64,000 bases of DNA from Castellaniella sp. S9 (GTDB lineage Bacteria; Pseudomonadota; Gammaproteobacteria; Burkholderiales; Burkholderiaceae_B). The translations under genes were made by a program, and so were the position numbers. Within the stretch, counting starts at the first letter, position 1. Each line of letters begins with the position of its first letter. Where the stretch lies: contig NZ_JAPFGD010000002.1 of NCBI RefSeq assembly GCF_027257175.1, positions 186,001-250,000 of the forward strand, in the 5' to 3' direction. This document shows positions 54,351-62,893 of this stretch, in pieces. The notes under the pieces are model-generated. The model did not search any database, had not been told where the DNA came from, and worked only from the letters and a program-made list of their open reading frames with translations.

Positions 54351-55331
54351 TCAGCGGGCGTTGCGGATGGATTCCACCAGATCGGCGCCGTATTGCTTGG
54401 CGTACTTTTCCTGCACCGGCTTGACGGCGGCTTCGAAGGCGGCGCGGTCCGTCTCGGTGACGGTGACGCCGTGTTCCTTGAGCCAGGCGATGTCGCCGTC
54501 GAAGTTCTCGGCAAACAGCTTGCGCTGGTAGGCCGTGGCCTTGGCCATGGCCGCGTCGAACTCCTGGCGCTGCTCGGGGCTGAGCTTGGCGAGGGCGGCG
54601 CGATTGGCGATGACCGGCTTCATCAGGAAGAAGTGGCCCGTGAGGGACAGTTGCGGGGCCTGCTCATAGAACTTCATGTTGCGATAGCCCGAGGAATCGT
54701 TCTCCGCGGCATCGATGGTATGCGTGGCCAGGCTGGTGTAGACCTCGCCGTAGGGCATGGGCGTGGGCTTGGCGCCCAGCGCGTTGAAGGTGTCGATGTA
54801 GACCGGGCTGCCGATCACGCGGATCTTCATGTCTTTCATGTCGGCGGGCGTCTTGATCGGGGTCTTGCGGCTGAAGACGTGGCGCACGCCGGCGCTCCAC
54901 CAGCCGACGACGTCCAGGCCGGATTCCTTTTCGACGCGCTCGGTGATGCCCTGGCCGATCGGGCCATCGGTGACCACCCAGGGGTGGGTCACGCCGTCGC
55001 GGAACAGGAACGGAATGTCATAGACGCCGACGCTGGGCGCGAAGGCGCTGAGGTTGGCGCCGGCCACGCAGGTCATGGTCAGGGCGCCCATTTGCACTTG
55101 CTCGATGGCGTCCTTTTCGCCGCCGATCTGGCCTTGCGGGAATATTTTCAGAGTCACCCCGGTGCTGCCGGCGGCCAGCTCTTTTTGCAAGAGGACGAAG
55201 GCCTCGTAGCAGGGTTCGCCGGGCGGATTGACGTGGCCCGCGGTCAGTTCGATGGCCTGGGCTGAGAAGCTGGCCGACAGCGTCAGGGCGATGCCGCACA
55301 GCAGGGATTTCTGGAGGTTTGGAAATTTCAT
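54351..55331 (-). CDS. TRAP transporter substrate-binding protein (DctP type), system 3
   Basis: A 326-residue periplasmic binding protein with a signal peptide ending near FSAQAIE (about 25). It contains IPFLFRDGVTHPWVV and MKDMKIRVIGSPVYIDTFNA, with the carboxylate-binding arginine in KIRVIG. It is the first gene of the CoA operon. Its promoter region holds a perfect palindrome at 55421-55434. Confidence 0.9.
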   Translation of the reverse strand: MKFPNLQKSLLCGIALTLSASFSAQAIELTAGHVNPPGEPCYEAFVLLQKELAAGSTGVTLKIFPQGQIGGEKDAIEQVQMGALTMTCVAGANLSAFAPSVGVYDIPFLFRDGVTHPWVVTDGPIGQGITERVEKESGLDVVGWWSAGVRHVFSRKTPIKTPADMKDMKIRVIGSPVYIDTFNALGAKPTPMPYGEVYTSLATHTIDAAENDSSGYRNMKFYEQAPQLSLTGHFFLMKPVIANRAALAKLSPEQRQEFDAAMAKATAYQRKLFAENFDGDIAWLKEHGVTVTETDRAAFEAAVKPVQEKYAKQYGADLVESIRNAR

Positions 55332-55420
55332 GGGGTCTCCGGATCGGTGAGGCCGAGGCGCGGATGCGACATGTCGGCACATGGTTTTCATCCGCCTTTT
55401 TGGGTGGCGGTCGGAAAATA

Positions 55421-55434
55421 TTAGATCGATCTAA
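55421..55434. promoter_or_regulatory. LacI-type palindrome upstream of the CoA/TRAP operon
   Basis: TTAGATCGATCTAA, a perfect 14-bp palindrome with a central CG in an AT-rich patch, 90 bp upstream of dctP. The form suits LacI-family operators. The LacI gene lies at the other end of the operon. Binding is inferred. Confidence 0.5.
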
Positions 55435-55495
55435 ATTTTCCGTCAAGATCGGGGTTTTCCCGTTCCCGGCGTCGCGATCGGATCCTGTGCTGAAA

Positions 55496-56503
55496 TCAGG
55501 GGGAGGGTGTGTCGCCGTGCCCGTGCGCGGCTGGGTCCGCCGGTTTGGCCTCGTCGGACAGGCTGCAGAATGCCGCGTCCTCGGTGTTCCAGTCGATGGC
55601 CACGGTGGCGTGCCCGATGCCGAAGTGCGCCAGCAGTTCGCGCTCGACCGCGCGCACGACGAGGCGCGCCTCGGCATCGCGGATCGGACGCACGTGCAGG
55701 GTCGCCAGGGGCCGGCCCGAGGTAATCAGCCAGACGTGGACGTGGCTGACCGCGGCGACGCCGGGCACCTCGTCCTGCAGGTGGCGCTGGATCATGTCGG
55801 GCCGCGCGTCGTCGGGCGCGCCCTCCAGCAGGATGTGCAGGGACTTGGCGAGCAGGCGCCAGGCGCTGCGCAGGATCAGCAGGGAGACGAGCACCGACAG
55901 GATCGGGTCGATCGGCATCCAGCCGGTGAAGTGGATGACGATGGCGGCGATCACCGCGCCCGCCGACCCCAGCAGGTCGCCCAGCACGTGCAGCACCGCG
56001 CCCCGGATGTTGACGTGGTCGCTGTCGCCGCGCGTGAGGATCCAGAAGACCAGCGCGTTGGCGAGCAGCCCGGCGACGGCCACGGCCAGCATCGGACCGG
56101 CGAGGACGGCTTGAGGTTCCCGCAGGCGCTGCCAGGCCTCGACGAGGATCCACAGCACGATCCCGAACAGGGTGATCGCGTTGACGAAGCCGGCGATCAC
56201 CTCGAAGCGCAGATAGCCGAAGCTGCGCTTGTCGTCGGCCGCGCGCCGGCCATAGCGAAAGGCCGCGTAGGCCAGCGCCAGCGCCACGGCGTCGGTCAGC
56301 ATGTGACCGGCATCGGCCAGCAGCGCAAGCGATCCCGACACAATGCCGCCGGCGACCTCCACCAGCATGAAGGCGAAGATCAGGTAGAAGGAAAGCAGGA
56401 CCTTGCGCTCGTTGGCGCGGGTCACCGCCGGCGCATGATCGTGAGCGTGGTCGTGGCCGTGATGATGATCGTGATCGTGGGGATGCGAGTGCGGTTGCGT
56501 CAT
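55496..56503 (-). CDS. Cation-diffusion-facilitator metal exporter (ZitB/CzcD-like)
   Basis: A 335-residue CDF protein. The cytoplasmic N-terminus (5-23) is almost entirely His/Asp. Six membrane helices follow, with metal-site residues H67/D71 (DAGHMLTD) and H172/D176 (LHVLGD), the HxxxD pairs of Zn2+-selective CDFs. The C-terminal cytoplasmic metallochaperone-like domain ends with a short His/Gly tail. It exports Zn2+ (or Co2+/Cd2+) by proton antiport. It starts 1 nt from the next CDF gene, in the same operon. Confidence 0.88.
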   Translation of the reverse strand: MTQPHSHPHDHDHHHGHDHAHDHAPAVTRANERKVLLSFYLIFAFMLVEVAGGIVSGSLALLADAGHMLTDAVALALAYAAFRYGRRAADDKRSFGYLRFEVIAGFVNAITLFGIVLWILVEAWQRLREPQAVLAGPMLAVAVAGLLANALVFWILTRGDSDHVNIRGAVLHVLGDLLGSAGAVIAAIVIHFTGWMPIDPILSVLVSLLILRSAWRLLAKSLHILLEGAPDDARPDMIQRHLQDEVPGVAAVSHVHVWLITSGRPLATLHVRPIRDAEARLVVRAVERELLAHFGIGHATVAIDWNTEDAAFCSLSDEAKPADPAAHGHGDTPSP

Positions 56504-56504
56504 G

Positions 56505-57398
56505 TCAAACGGGATCGAAGTGCGTCATGACGTCCAGCACGGGCAGGTCGGCCATGACGCGGCGGCGCGCCTCGACGGCGATTGCATGGCCTGCCTCGAT
56601 GGTGAGCGTCCCGTCCATCTCGATGTCGACCTCGACCCAGACCATGTCGCCCATTTTACGGGTGCGCAGGTCATGGATGCCGCGCACCCCCGGCGTGCCC
56701 AGCAGGCGTTCGCGGATCGCGTGTTCGGTGTCCTCGTCCGCGGCGCGGTCCACCAGGTCATTGAAGGCCCGCCAGGAGAACGTCCCGCCCATCCGCAGGA
56801 TGAACAGGCCGACGATCAGGGCGGCCAGCGGGTCGGCCAGGGGCAGGCCGGCGAGGTTGGCGCCGATGCCCAGGGCGACGACCAGCGAGGAGGCCGCGTC
56901 GGAACGCGCATGCCAGGCATTGGCGATCAGCATCGTCGAGCGCACCCGGTGCGCGACCCGCAGCAGGTAGCGGAACAGCAGTTCCTTGGCCAGCAGCGCG
57001 AGCAGCGCGGCAAAGAGCGCGGCCTGATGCACGGTGGGGACCGCCGCCGGGTTCTGCAGCCATTCGGTGCTGCGCCACAGCATGCCGCCGCCCACGAGCA
57101 GCAGCAGCACGCCGATGGCCAGCGTCGCGGCGGTTTCGAAACGCAAGTGCCCGTAGTGGTGATCGGCGTCGGGGCCGCGGATGCTGTGTTTATTGGCCAG
57201 CAGGACCAGGCCGTCGGAGGCCAGGTCCGAGAGCGAGTGGATGGCGTCGGCCACCAGGGCCTGCGAGTGCGCAAACACGCCGATGGCGAGCTGGACGGCG
57301 GACAACAGGGCGTTGACCAGGACGCTGATCCAGGTGCTGCGCCGGGCCGCCGCATGGCGGTCGGGCCCCGGCACCGGAGGGAGGGACGGAGGCTGCAT
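56505..57398 (-). CDS. Cation-diffusion-facilitator metal exporter (FieF-like)
   Basis: A 297-residue CDF protein without a His-rich lead. Six helices hold the metal site H54/D58 (IHSLSD) and H163/D167 (WHARSD). The C-terminal domain ends VLDVMTHFDPV. The first metal pair is HxxxD instead of FieF's DxxxD, a pattern linked to Zn2+/Cd2+ or Mn2+ choice. It is directly upstream of, and nearly fused in transcript to, the His-rich CDF. Tandem CDFs suggest handling of two metals or two affinities. Confidence 0.85.
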   Translation of the reverse strand: MQPPSLPPVPGPDRHAAARRSTWISVLVNALLSAVQLAIGVFAHSQALVADAIHSLSDLASDGLVLLANKHSIRGPDADHHYGHLRFETAATLAIGVLLLLVGGGMLWRSTEWLQNPAAVPTVHQAALFAALLALLAKELLFRYLLRVAHRVRSTMLIANAWHARSDAASSLVVALGIGANLAGLPLADPLAALIVGLFILRMGGTFSWRAFNDLVDRAADEDTEHAIRERLLGTPGVRGIHDLRTRKMGDMVWVEVDIEMDGTLTIEAGHAIAVEARRRVMADLPVLDVMTHFDPV

Positions 57399-57462
57399 GC
57401 CGGAAGTATAGGCGGCGGCCGTCGGCGCGCAAGTGTCCCCCGACGCGGCGCGTGGATTTGTG

Positions 57463-59532
57463 TCAGCTGATCCGCATGCCGGGCTGTGCGCCGCTGGAGG
57501 GCTCGAGGATGTACAGGCCGTCGTCCACCGAGGAATCGGCGTGGCTGGCGGCCAGCACCATGCCTTCGGACACGCCGAAGCGCATCTTGCGCGGCGCCAG
57601 GTTGGCGGCGAGCACGGTGAGCTTGCCGGTGAGATCCTCGGGGCGATAGGCGGACTTGATGCCGGAGAACACCTGCCGCAGGCGCCCCTCACCCACATCG
57701 AGCGACAGGCGCAGCAGCTTGTCGGAGCCTTCCACCGCCGTGCATTCGACGATGCGCGCGATGCGCAGATCCAGGCGGGCAAAGTCCTTGATGTCGATGG
57801 TCTCGGCGATGGGCTCGCCGCCCGGGACGACGGCCGGGGCGGCCGGCGGTTCGAACAGTTCGTCGAGCTGTTTCGGATCCACGCGTTGCATCAGGTGCTT
57901 GAAGGCGGCGATCCGTGTGGGCGGTTCGCCCGCATCGGCCCAGGCGAAGGCGCGATCCAGGCCGAAGAGTTCGCGCGCCACGCGGTCGGCGAGGGCGGGC
58001 AGCACCGGCGCCAGCATGACCGACAGCGCCTTGAAACCGGCCAGGGCACGCGAGCAGATGTCCTGCAGCGCCGCCTTTTGCGCGGCGTCCGCCTGGGCGA
58101 TGCCCTTGGCCAGCACCCAGGGCTGGGCCGCGTCGAAGGCCTGGTTGATGCGGTCGGCCTGGGCCATGATGCGGCGCACGGCGCGGCCGTACTCGCGCGC
58201 CTCGAAATCGGCGCGCACCTCGTCGGCCGCCTGGGCGAGTTCGTTCGCCATGGCCTGCGCGCCGCCGGAATAGGCCAGTGCGCCGTCGAAGTGCCGGGTG
58301 ATGAAGGTGGCGGCGCGGCTGGCGATGTTGACGTATTTGCCGATGAGGTCGCTGTTGATGCGCGCCACGAAGTCGTCGGGATTGAAATCCAGGTCCTCGA
58401 CGTGGGCGTTGAGCTTGGCCGCGATGTAGTAGCGCAGCCACTCGGCATCCATGCCGATGTTCAGGTAGCGCAGCGGCGAGATGCCCGTGCCGCGGCTCTT
58501 GGACATTTTCTGGCCGCTGACGGTGATGAACCCATGCACGTGCAGCATGTCGGGGGTCTTGCGGCCCGAGAACTTCAGCATGGCCGGCCAGAAGAGCGCA
58601 TGGAAATAGACGATGTCCTTGCCGATGAAGTGGACTTGCTCGGTGTCGCCCGCCGGGTCGAGCAGGGTGTCGAAATCCAGGCCTTGGCGGCCGCAGTAGG
58701 CCTTGAGCGAAGCCAGGTAGCCCACCGGCGCGTCGAGCCAGACGTAGAAGTACTTGCCGGGCGCGTCCGGGATGGGGATGCCGAAGTAGGGCTCGTCGCG
58801 CGAGATGTCCCAGTCGGCCAGATTGGCCTGCGCGCCTTCGTTTTCGCCCAGCCATTCGCGGGTCTTGGCCAGCACCTCGGGCTGCAGGCGCCGCGTGCCG
58901 TCCGCGCGCGTGCCATGGGTCCACTCCTGCAGGAAGGCCACGCAGCGCGGATCGGACAGCTTGAAGAAGAAGTGCTCGGACGAGCGCAGGACGGGGCGCG
59001 CCTGGGTGATCGTGGAGTAGGGGTCGATCAGGTCGGTGGGGGCGTACACCGCGCTGCAGACCTCACAGGAGTCGCCGTACTGGTCCTTGGCGTGGCAATG
59101 CGGGCACTCGCCCTTGATGTAGCGGTCGGGCAGGAACATGCCCTTGACGGGATCGTAGAACTGCTCGATCTCGCGGCTGGAGATGAAGCCCGCGGCCTTC
59201 AGCGCCCGATAGATGTCCTGCGAGAGCTCGACATTTTCCGCCGAATCGGTGCTGTGCCAGTGGTCGAAGCGGATGTGGAACCCTTGCAGGTACCGGGGCC
59301 GCTCGTCGGCATAGCGGGCGACCAGGGCCTGCGGCGTGATGCCCTCGGCCTCGGCCTTGAGCATGATGGGCGCCCCGTGCGCGTCGTCCGCGCCCACGAA
59401 ATGCACCGTGTGGCCGGCCATGCGCATGCTGCGCACCCAGATGTCGGCCTGGATGTACTCCATGATGTGGCCGATGTGGAAGGAACCGTTGGCGTAAGGA
59501 AGGGCGGTGGTGACGAAGATTGTGCGCGACAT
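57463..59532 (-). CDS. metG: Methionyl-tRNA synthetase
   Basis: A 689-residue class I synthetase. HIGH is at 19-22 and KMSKS at 342-346. A zinc knuckle has [17 protein letters not shown]. The anticodon-binding helical domain and a C-terminal tRNA-binding/dimerisation domain (about 580-689, [19 protein letters not shown]) complete it. It charges initiator and elongator tRNA-Met. Full length and intact; a core gene. Confidence 0.96.
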   Translation of the reverse strand: MSRTIFVTTALPYANGSFHIGHIMEYIQADIWVRSMRMAGHTVHFVGADDAHGAPIMLKAEAEGITPQALVARYADERPRYLQGFHIRFDHWHSTDSAENVELSQDIYRALKAAGFISSREIEQFYDPVKGMFLPDRYIKGECPHCHAKDQYGDSCEVCSAVYAPTDLIDPYSTITQARPVLRSSEHFFFKLSDPRCVAFLQEWTHGTRADGTRRLQPEVLAKTREWLGENEGAQANLADWDISRDEPYFGIPIPDAPGKYFYVWLDAPVGYLASLKAYCGRQGLDFDTLLDPAGDTEQVHFIGKDIVYFHALFWPAMLKFSGRKTPDMLHVHGFITVSGQKMSKSRGTGISPLRYLNIGMDAEWLRYYIAAKLNAHVEDLDFNPDDFVARINSDLIGKYVNIASRAATFITRHFDGALAYSGGAQAMANELAQAADEVRADFEAREYGRAVRRIMAQADRINQAFDAAQPWVLAKGIAQADAAQKAALQDICSRALAGFKALSVMLAPVLPALADRVARELFGLDRAFAWADAGEPPTRIAAFKHLMQRVDPKQLDELFEPPAAPAVVPGGEPIAETIDIKDFARLDLRIARIVECTAVEGSDKLLRLSLDVGEGRLRQVFSGIKSAYRPEDLTGKLTVLAANLAPRKMRFGVSEGMVLAASHADSSVDDGLYILEPSSGAQPGMRIS

Positions 59533-59565
59533 CGAGGTGGGCGTGAAAACCGTAAAACCTCAATT

Positions 59566-59838
59566 CTAGGGGATTTCGCGCATCTCGATGTCGGTGACGT
59601 CCTGCTTGGGGCCGGCGTTGCGTTGCCGCGTCCCGGCAAAGCCCGGATGGACGCCGGGGCGGCGGCGCTCCGCCCAATAGGCCTTCATGCCGAAGGGCCT
59701 GCCCTGGAGGCGGGCCACGACATACAGGACGGCCACCGCGACGGCGGTCGACGCCATGAAGACGAACGCCATGACCATGCCGAAGAAGGCCAGGACCAGG
59801 AACAGGGCGCCTCGCAGAATCTGTTGGATGATGTTCAT
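59566..59838 (-). CDS. Small membrane protein of unknown function
   Basis: A 90-residue protein with two hydrophobic helices (GALFLVLAFFGMVMAFVFMA and STAVAVAVLYVVAR) and a basic/proline-rich tail. I recognise no named family. It is 33 bp upstream of metG on the same strand and divergent from apbC across 137 bp. The start at 59838 lies 7 codons inside the longest frame and fits the first helix. Confidence 0.6.
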   Translation of the reverse strand: MNIIQQILRGALFLVLAFFGMVMAFVFMASTAVAVAVLYVVARLQGRPFGMKAYWAERRRPGVHPGFAGTRQRNAGPKQDVTDIEMREIP

Positions 59839-59975
59839 GGCGTGTTGGACTCCTCGCACCCCGAAAGGTTCATAATCATGGCGGCATTAAGGTCGATATT
59901 GGGGTCAATACTGCGATGTCAAGGTCGATCCGCTATTCTTTCGGTTTCGACCTTCAAACATGATCGGATCATCCC

Positions 59976-61061
59976 ATGAGCGCCACTATCCAGGACATCC
60001 GCGAAGTCCTGTCCAAAGTCATCGACCCCGACACCCGCAAGACCCTGCCGGTGACCGAGCCGGATCTGCAGATCCGGCCCGAGGGCGATGCCTACAACCT
60101 CACTGTAACCCTGGGCTATCCCTTGTTCAATGGGCAGCAGGAACTGCAGGGCCGGATCCGGGACGCGCTGGCGGCTCGCGGCGTGTCCGTCGGCGCCCTC
60201 GATTTCGTCTCCAGGATACGCACCCACGCGGTGCAGCGCGGGCTGCGGCCCCTGGACTCGGTGCGCAACATCATCGCCGTCGCCTCGGGCAAGGGCGGGG
60301 TGGGCAAGAGCACCACGGCGGTCAATCTGGCGCTGGCCTTGCATTCCCAGGGCGCCCGCGTGGGGCTGCTGGACGCCGACATCTACGGCCCCAGCGTGCC
60401 CATCATGCTGGGCCTCTCGGGCAAGCCCAAGAGCGCCGACGGCAAGAGCATGGAGCCCATGGTCGGCCACGGCCTGCAGGCCAATTCCATCGGCTTCCTG
60501 ATGGACGACGACGGTCCGGCGATCTGGCGCGGCCCGATGGTCACCCAGGCCCTCACCCAGTTGCTCAGCCTTACGAATTGGAACGATTTGGATTACCTGA
60601 TAGTGGACATGCCGCCCGGAACCGGCGATATTGCCCTCACCATGGCGCAAAAGGTGCCTCTGACGGGTGCGGTCATCGTGACCACGCCGCAGGACCTCGC
60701 CCTGGCGGATGCCCGCAAGGGCCTGATCATGTTCCAGAAGGTCGATGTGCCGGTGTTGGGAATCGTTGAAAACATGTCTGTCCACGTCTGCTCGAATTGC
60801 GGACATGCCGAGCCCATCTTCGGGCAGGACGGCGGCCGCCAGCTCGCGTCGACGTACAACCTGCCCTGGCTCGGCGCTTTGCCGCTGCAGATCGACATCC
60901 GCAGCGAAACGGACTCCGGACGTCCCAGCGTGGTGGCCTCGCCCCAGGGGGCGGCGGCCGGCCTCTACCAGCAGATCGCGCACCGCCTGGCGGTGCACGT
61001 GGCCGGTCAGCCTCTGGACGATTCGGGCAGCCGGCCACGCGTGGTCGCCCGCAAGACCTGA
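59976..61061 (+). CDS. apbC: Iron-sulfur cluster carrier ApbC/Mrp
   Basis: A 361-residue Mrp/NBP35 P-loop ATPase. The N-terminal MIP18/DUF59 domain (about 1-85) is followed by the deviant Walker A GKGGVGKS at 105-112, DADIYGPSVPIMLG and the cluster-binding CxxC in VHVCSNCGHAEPIFG. It carries Fe-S clusters to target proteins. The stop is 5 nt before the tamA start, so they may be co-transcribed. Confidence 0.93.
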   Translation: MSATIQDIREVLSKVIDPDTRKTLPVTEPDLQIRPEGDAYNLTVTLGYPLFNGQQELQGRIRDALAARGVSVGALDFVSRIRTHAVQRGLRPLDSVRNIIAVASGKGGVGKSTTAVNLALALHSQGARVGLLDADIYGPSVPIMLGLSGKPKSADGKSMEPMVGHGLQANSIGFLMDDDGPAIWRGPMVTQALTQLLSLTNWNDLDYLIVDMPPGTGDIALTMAQKVPLTGAVIVTTPQDLALADARKGLIMFQKVDVPVLGIVENMSVHVCSNCGHAEPIFGQDGGRQLASTYNLPWLGALPLQIDIRSETDSGRPSVVASPQGAAAGLYQQIAHRLAVHVAGQPLDDSGSRPRVVARKT

Positions 61062-61066
61062 GCCGG

Positions 61067-62893
61067 ATGCGCCGCGGGATCGGAGGGCTCTGCTTTTGCG
61101 GCGTGCTCGGGCTGCAGGGCGCGGCGCATGCCGCCCAACCCGAGGTCATCATCGATCCGGGCGGCGCGCCGCCCGAGGTGTTGCAAGAAATTACCCTGGC
61201 AGTGGGCGCGATCACGCGGCTGGCCGAGGACCAGGACATCCGCGAGGTGTCCCGGTTGCGGCGGCGGGCCTGGGAGGCGGCGCGGGCCGCCTTGCAGACC
61301 CAGGGATATTTCTCGCCGGTGGTGACGCTGGATGCCAGCGACGGCGCGCCGGGCGGCGGGGAGTTCTGGGATATCGCCATCGAGCCGGGCGAGCGCTCGA
61401 CGGTGCGGCTGCTGGGCCTGAATTTCACCGGCGCGATTTCCGGCGCGGCCTATGAAGGCCGCCGCACCGAGCTGCGCGAAGCCTGGCCGTTGCGGTCGGG
61501 CATGCCCTTCATCAACAGCGAGTGGAACTCGGCAAAGGCGGCGCTGCTCGATGAGGTCGCCCGCAAGGAATTCTATTTCGCCCGCTATGCGCGTACCCGG
61601 GCGACCGTCGATCCGCAGGCCGCCGCCGCGGATCTGGAGGTCGACGTCGACAGCGGCCCGCCGGTGCGCATGGGTCCCTTGCGGGTCGAGGGCCTCAAGC
61701 GGGTGCCCGAATCCCTGATCGCACGCTACGTCCGCTATGATCCGGGCGATCCCTATGACCAGGATCTGCTCGATGCGTGGCAGGAGGCCTTGCAGTCGAC
61801 GACCTTCTTCCGGGGGGCTTTCGTGACGCTTGATGAGCCTGCGGCGGCCGATGCAGCGCCGCAGGGCGATGCCGCCGCGGGGGCCGCCGGCCCGCAGCCC
61901 GCCGGCGACGAGCCCGTGGAACTGCCGGTGCATGTCCGGGTGACCGAGGGGCCCGCCCGGCGCGTCAGCAGCTCCATCGGGGTCGATAGCGACCACGGCG
62001 TGCGCGTCGAGGGCCTGTATCGCCAGAACATCGTCTTTGGCCAGCCCGTCTGGATAGAAACCGGTGCGGGTATCGATCCCAAGCGCCAGCGTGCGTTCTT
62101 CGACGTGCACCTGCCGCCGACCCTGGCCGGCTATCACGACAGTTTCGGCGTCCTCTACGAGCATACGGACATCGAGGGCCAGGAGAACAGCCGTGCGGGC
62201 CTCGGGTGGACCCGCACCCAGAAACGCCGGGCGGCGGGCAACAGCCGTGTCGAGTACGAGACGCAGCTCGGCGCGCTGGTGACGCACGACAAGACGCGGA
62301 TTTCGGGCGGCGAGAACTACGAGGTGCCCAGCTGGGCGCTGAACTGGAAGTGGCTGCGACGCGACGTGGATGCCAAGTACGAGCCGCGCGAAGGCAACCT
62401 GGTCGAGTTCGGCCTGGGCGCCGGCACGACGCTGGACGATTGGAAGCCCTTTTACCGGACGAGCCTGCGCGCCCAGGGCTGGTGGCCCATGGGCCAGCAT
62501 GACGTCCTGACGCTGCGGGGCGAAGTCGGCAAGGTCTGGTCGGACACCGACAGGCTGCCGCAGGATTTCTCGTTTCGCACCGGCGGCTCGCGCACCATCC
62601 GCGGCTATCGCTACCAGAGCATCGGCATCGAAAGCGGCGATGCCATCATCGGCGCGCCGACCCTGGCGGTGGCCAGCGTCGAATACGTCCATTACTTCAC
62701 CGACCTGTTGGGCGCCAGCGTTTTCGTGGACGCCGGCGATGCGGCGCCCTCGTTCTCCAGCATGGACTGGCACATCGGCTATGGCACGGGCCTGGCGGTG
62801 CGCACGCCGGCCGGGCCGTTTTACGTGGATCTGGCCTGGTCGGACAAGGATCGCCGGCTGCGGCTGCATTTTTCACTGGGGATTGCGTTTTGA
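61067..62893 (+). CDS. tamA: Outer-membrane translocation and assembly module protein TamA
   Basis: A 608-residue Omp85-family protein. A signal peptide ends near GAAHAAQ. Three POTRA-like repeats cover about 25-265, and the C-terminal 16-strand barrel (about 310-608) has the GGSRTIRGYRYQSIG motif (VRGY/F-type) and a terminal aromatic, SLGIAF. A short acidic/Ala-rich stretch lies between. With TamB it places selected outer-membrane and autotransporter proteins. The tamB start overlaps its stop. Confidence 0.88.
   Translation: MRRGIGGLCFCGVLGLQGAAHAAQPEVIIDPGGAPPEVLQEITLAVGAITRLAEDQDIREVSRLRRRAWEAARAALQTQGYFSPVVTLDASDGAPGGGEFWDIAIEPGERSTVRLLGLNFTGAISGAAYEGRRTELREAWPLRSGMPFINSEWNSAKAALLDEVARKEFYFARYARTRATVDPQAAAADLEVDVDSGPPVRMGPLRVEGLKRVPESLIARYVRYDPGDPYDQDLLDAWQEALQSTTFFRGAFVTLDEPAAADAAPQGDAAAGAAGPQPAGDEPVELPVHVRVTEGPARRVSSSIGVDSDHGVRVEGLYRQNIVFGQPVWIETGAGIDPKRQRAFFDVHLPPTLAGYHDSFGVLYEHTDIEGQENSRAGLGWTRTQKRRAAGNSRVEYETQLGALVTHDKTRISGGENYEVPSWALNWKWLRRDVDAKYEPREGNLVEFGLGAGTTLDDWKPFYRTSLRAQGWWPMGQHDVLTLRGEVGKVWSDTDRLPQDFSFRTGGSRTIRGYRYQSIGIESGDAIIGAPTLAVASVEYVHYFTDLLGASVFVDAGDAAPSFSSMDWHIGYGTGLAVRTPAGPFYVDLAWSDKDRRLRLHFSLGIAF

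Noticed and set aside
57433-59979. 848-codon plus-strand frame opposite metG
   Set aside because: Antisense shadow of methionyl-tRNA synthetase, which has HIGH and KMSKS.
61007-62869. 620-codon minus-strand frame over tamA
   Set aside because: Antisense shadow; the sense strand has POTRA and barrel motifs and fits the apbC-tamA-tamB layout.
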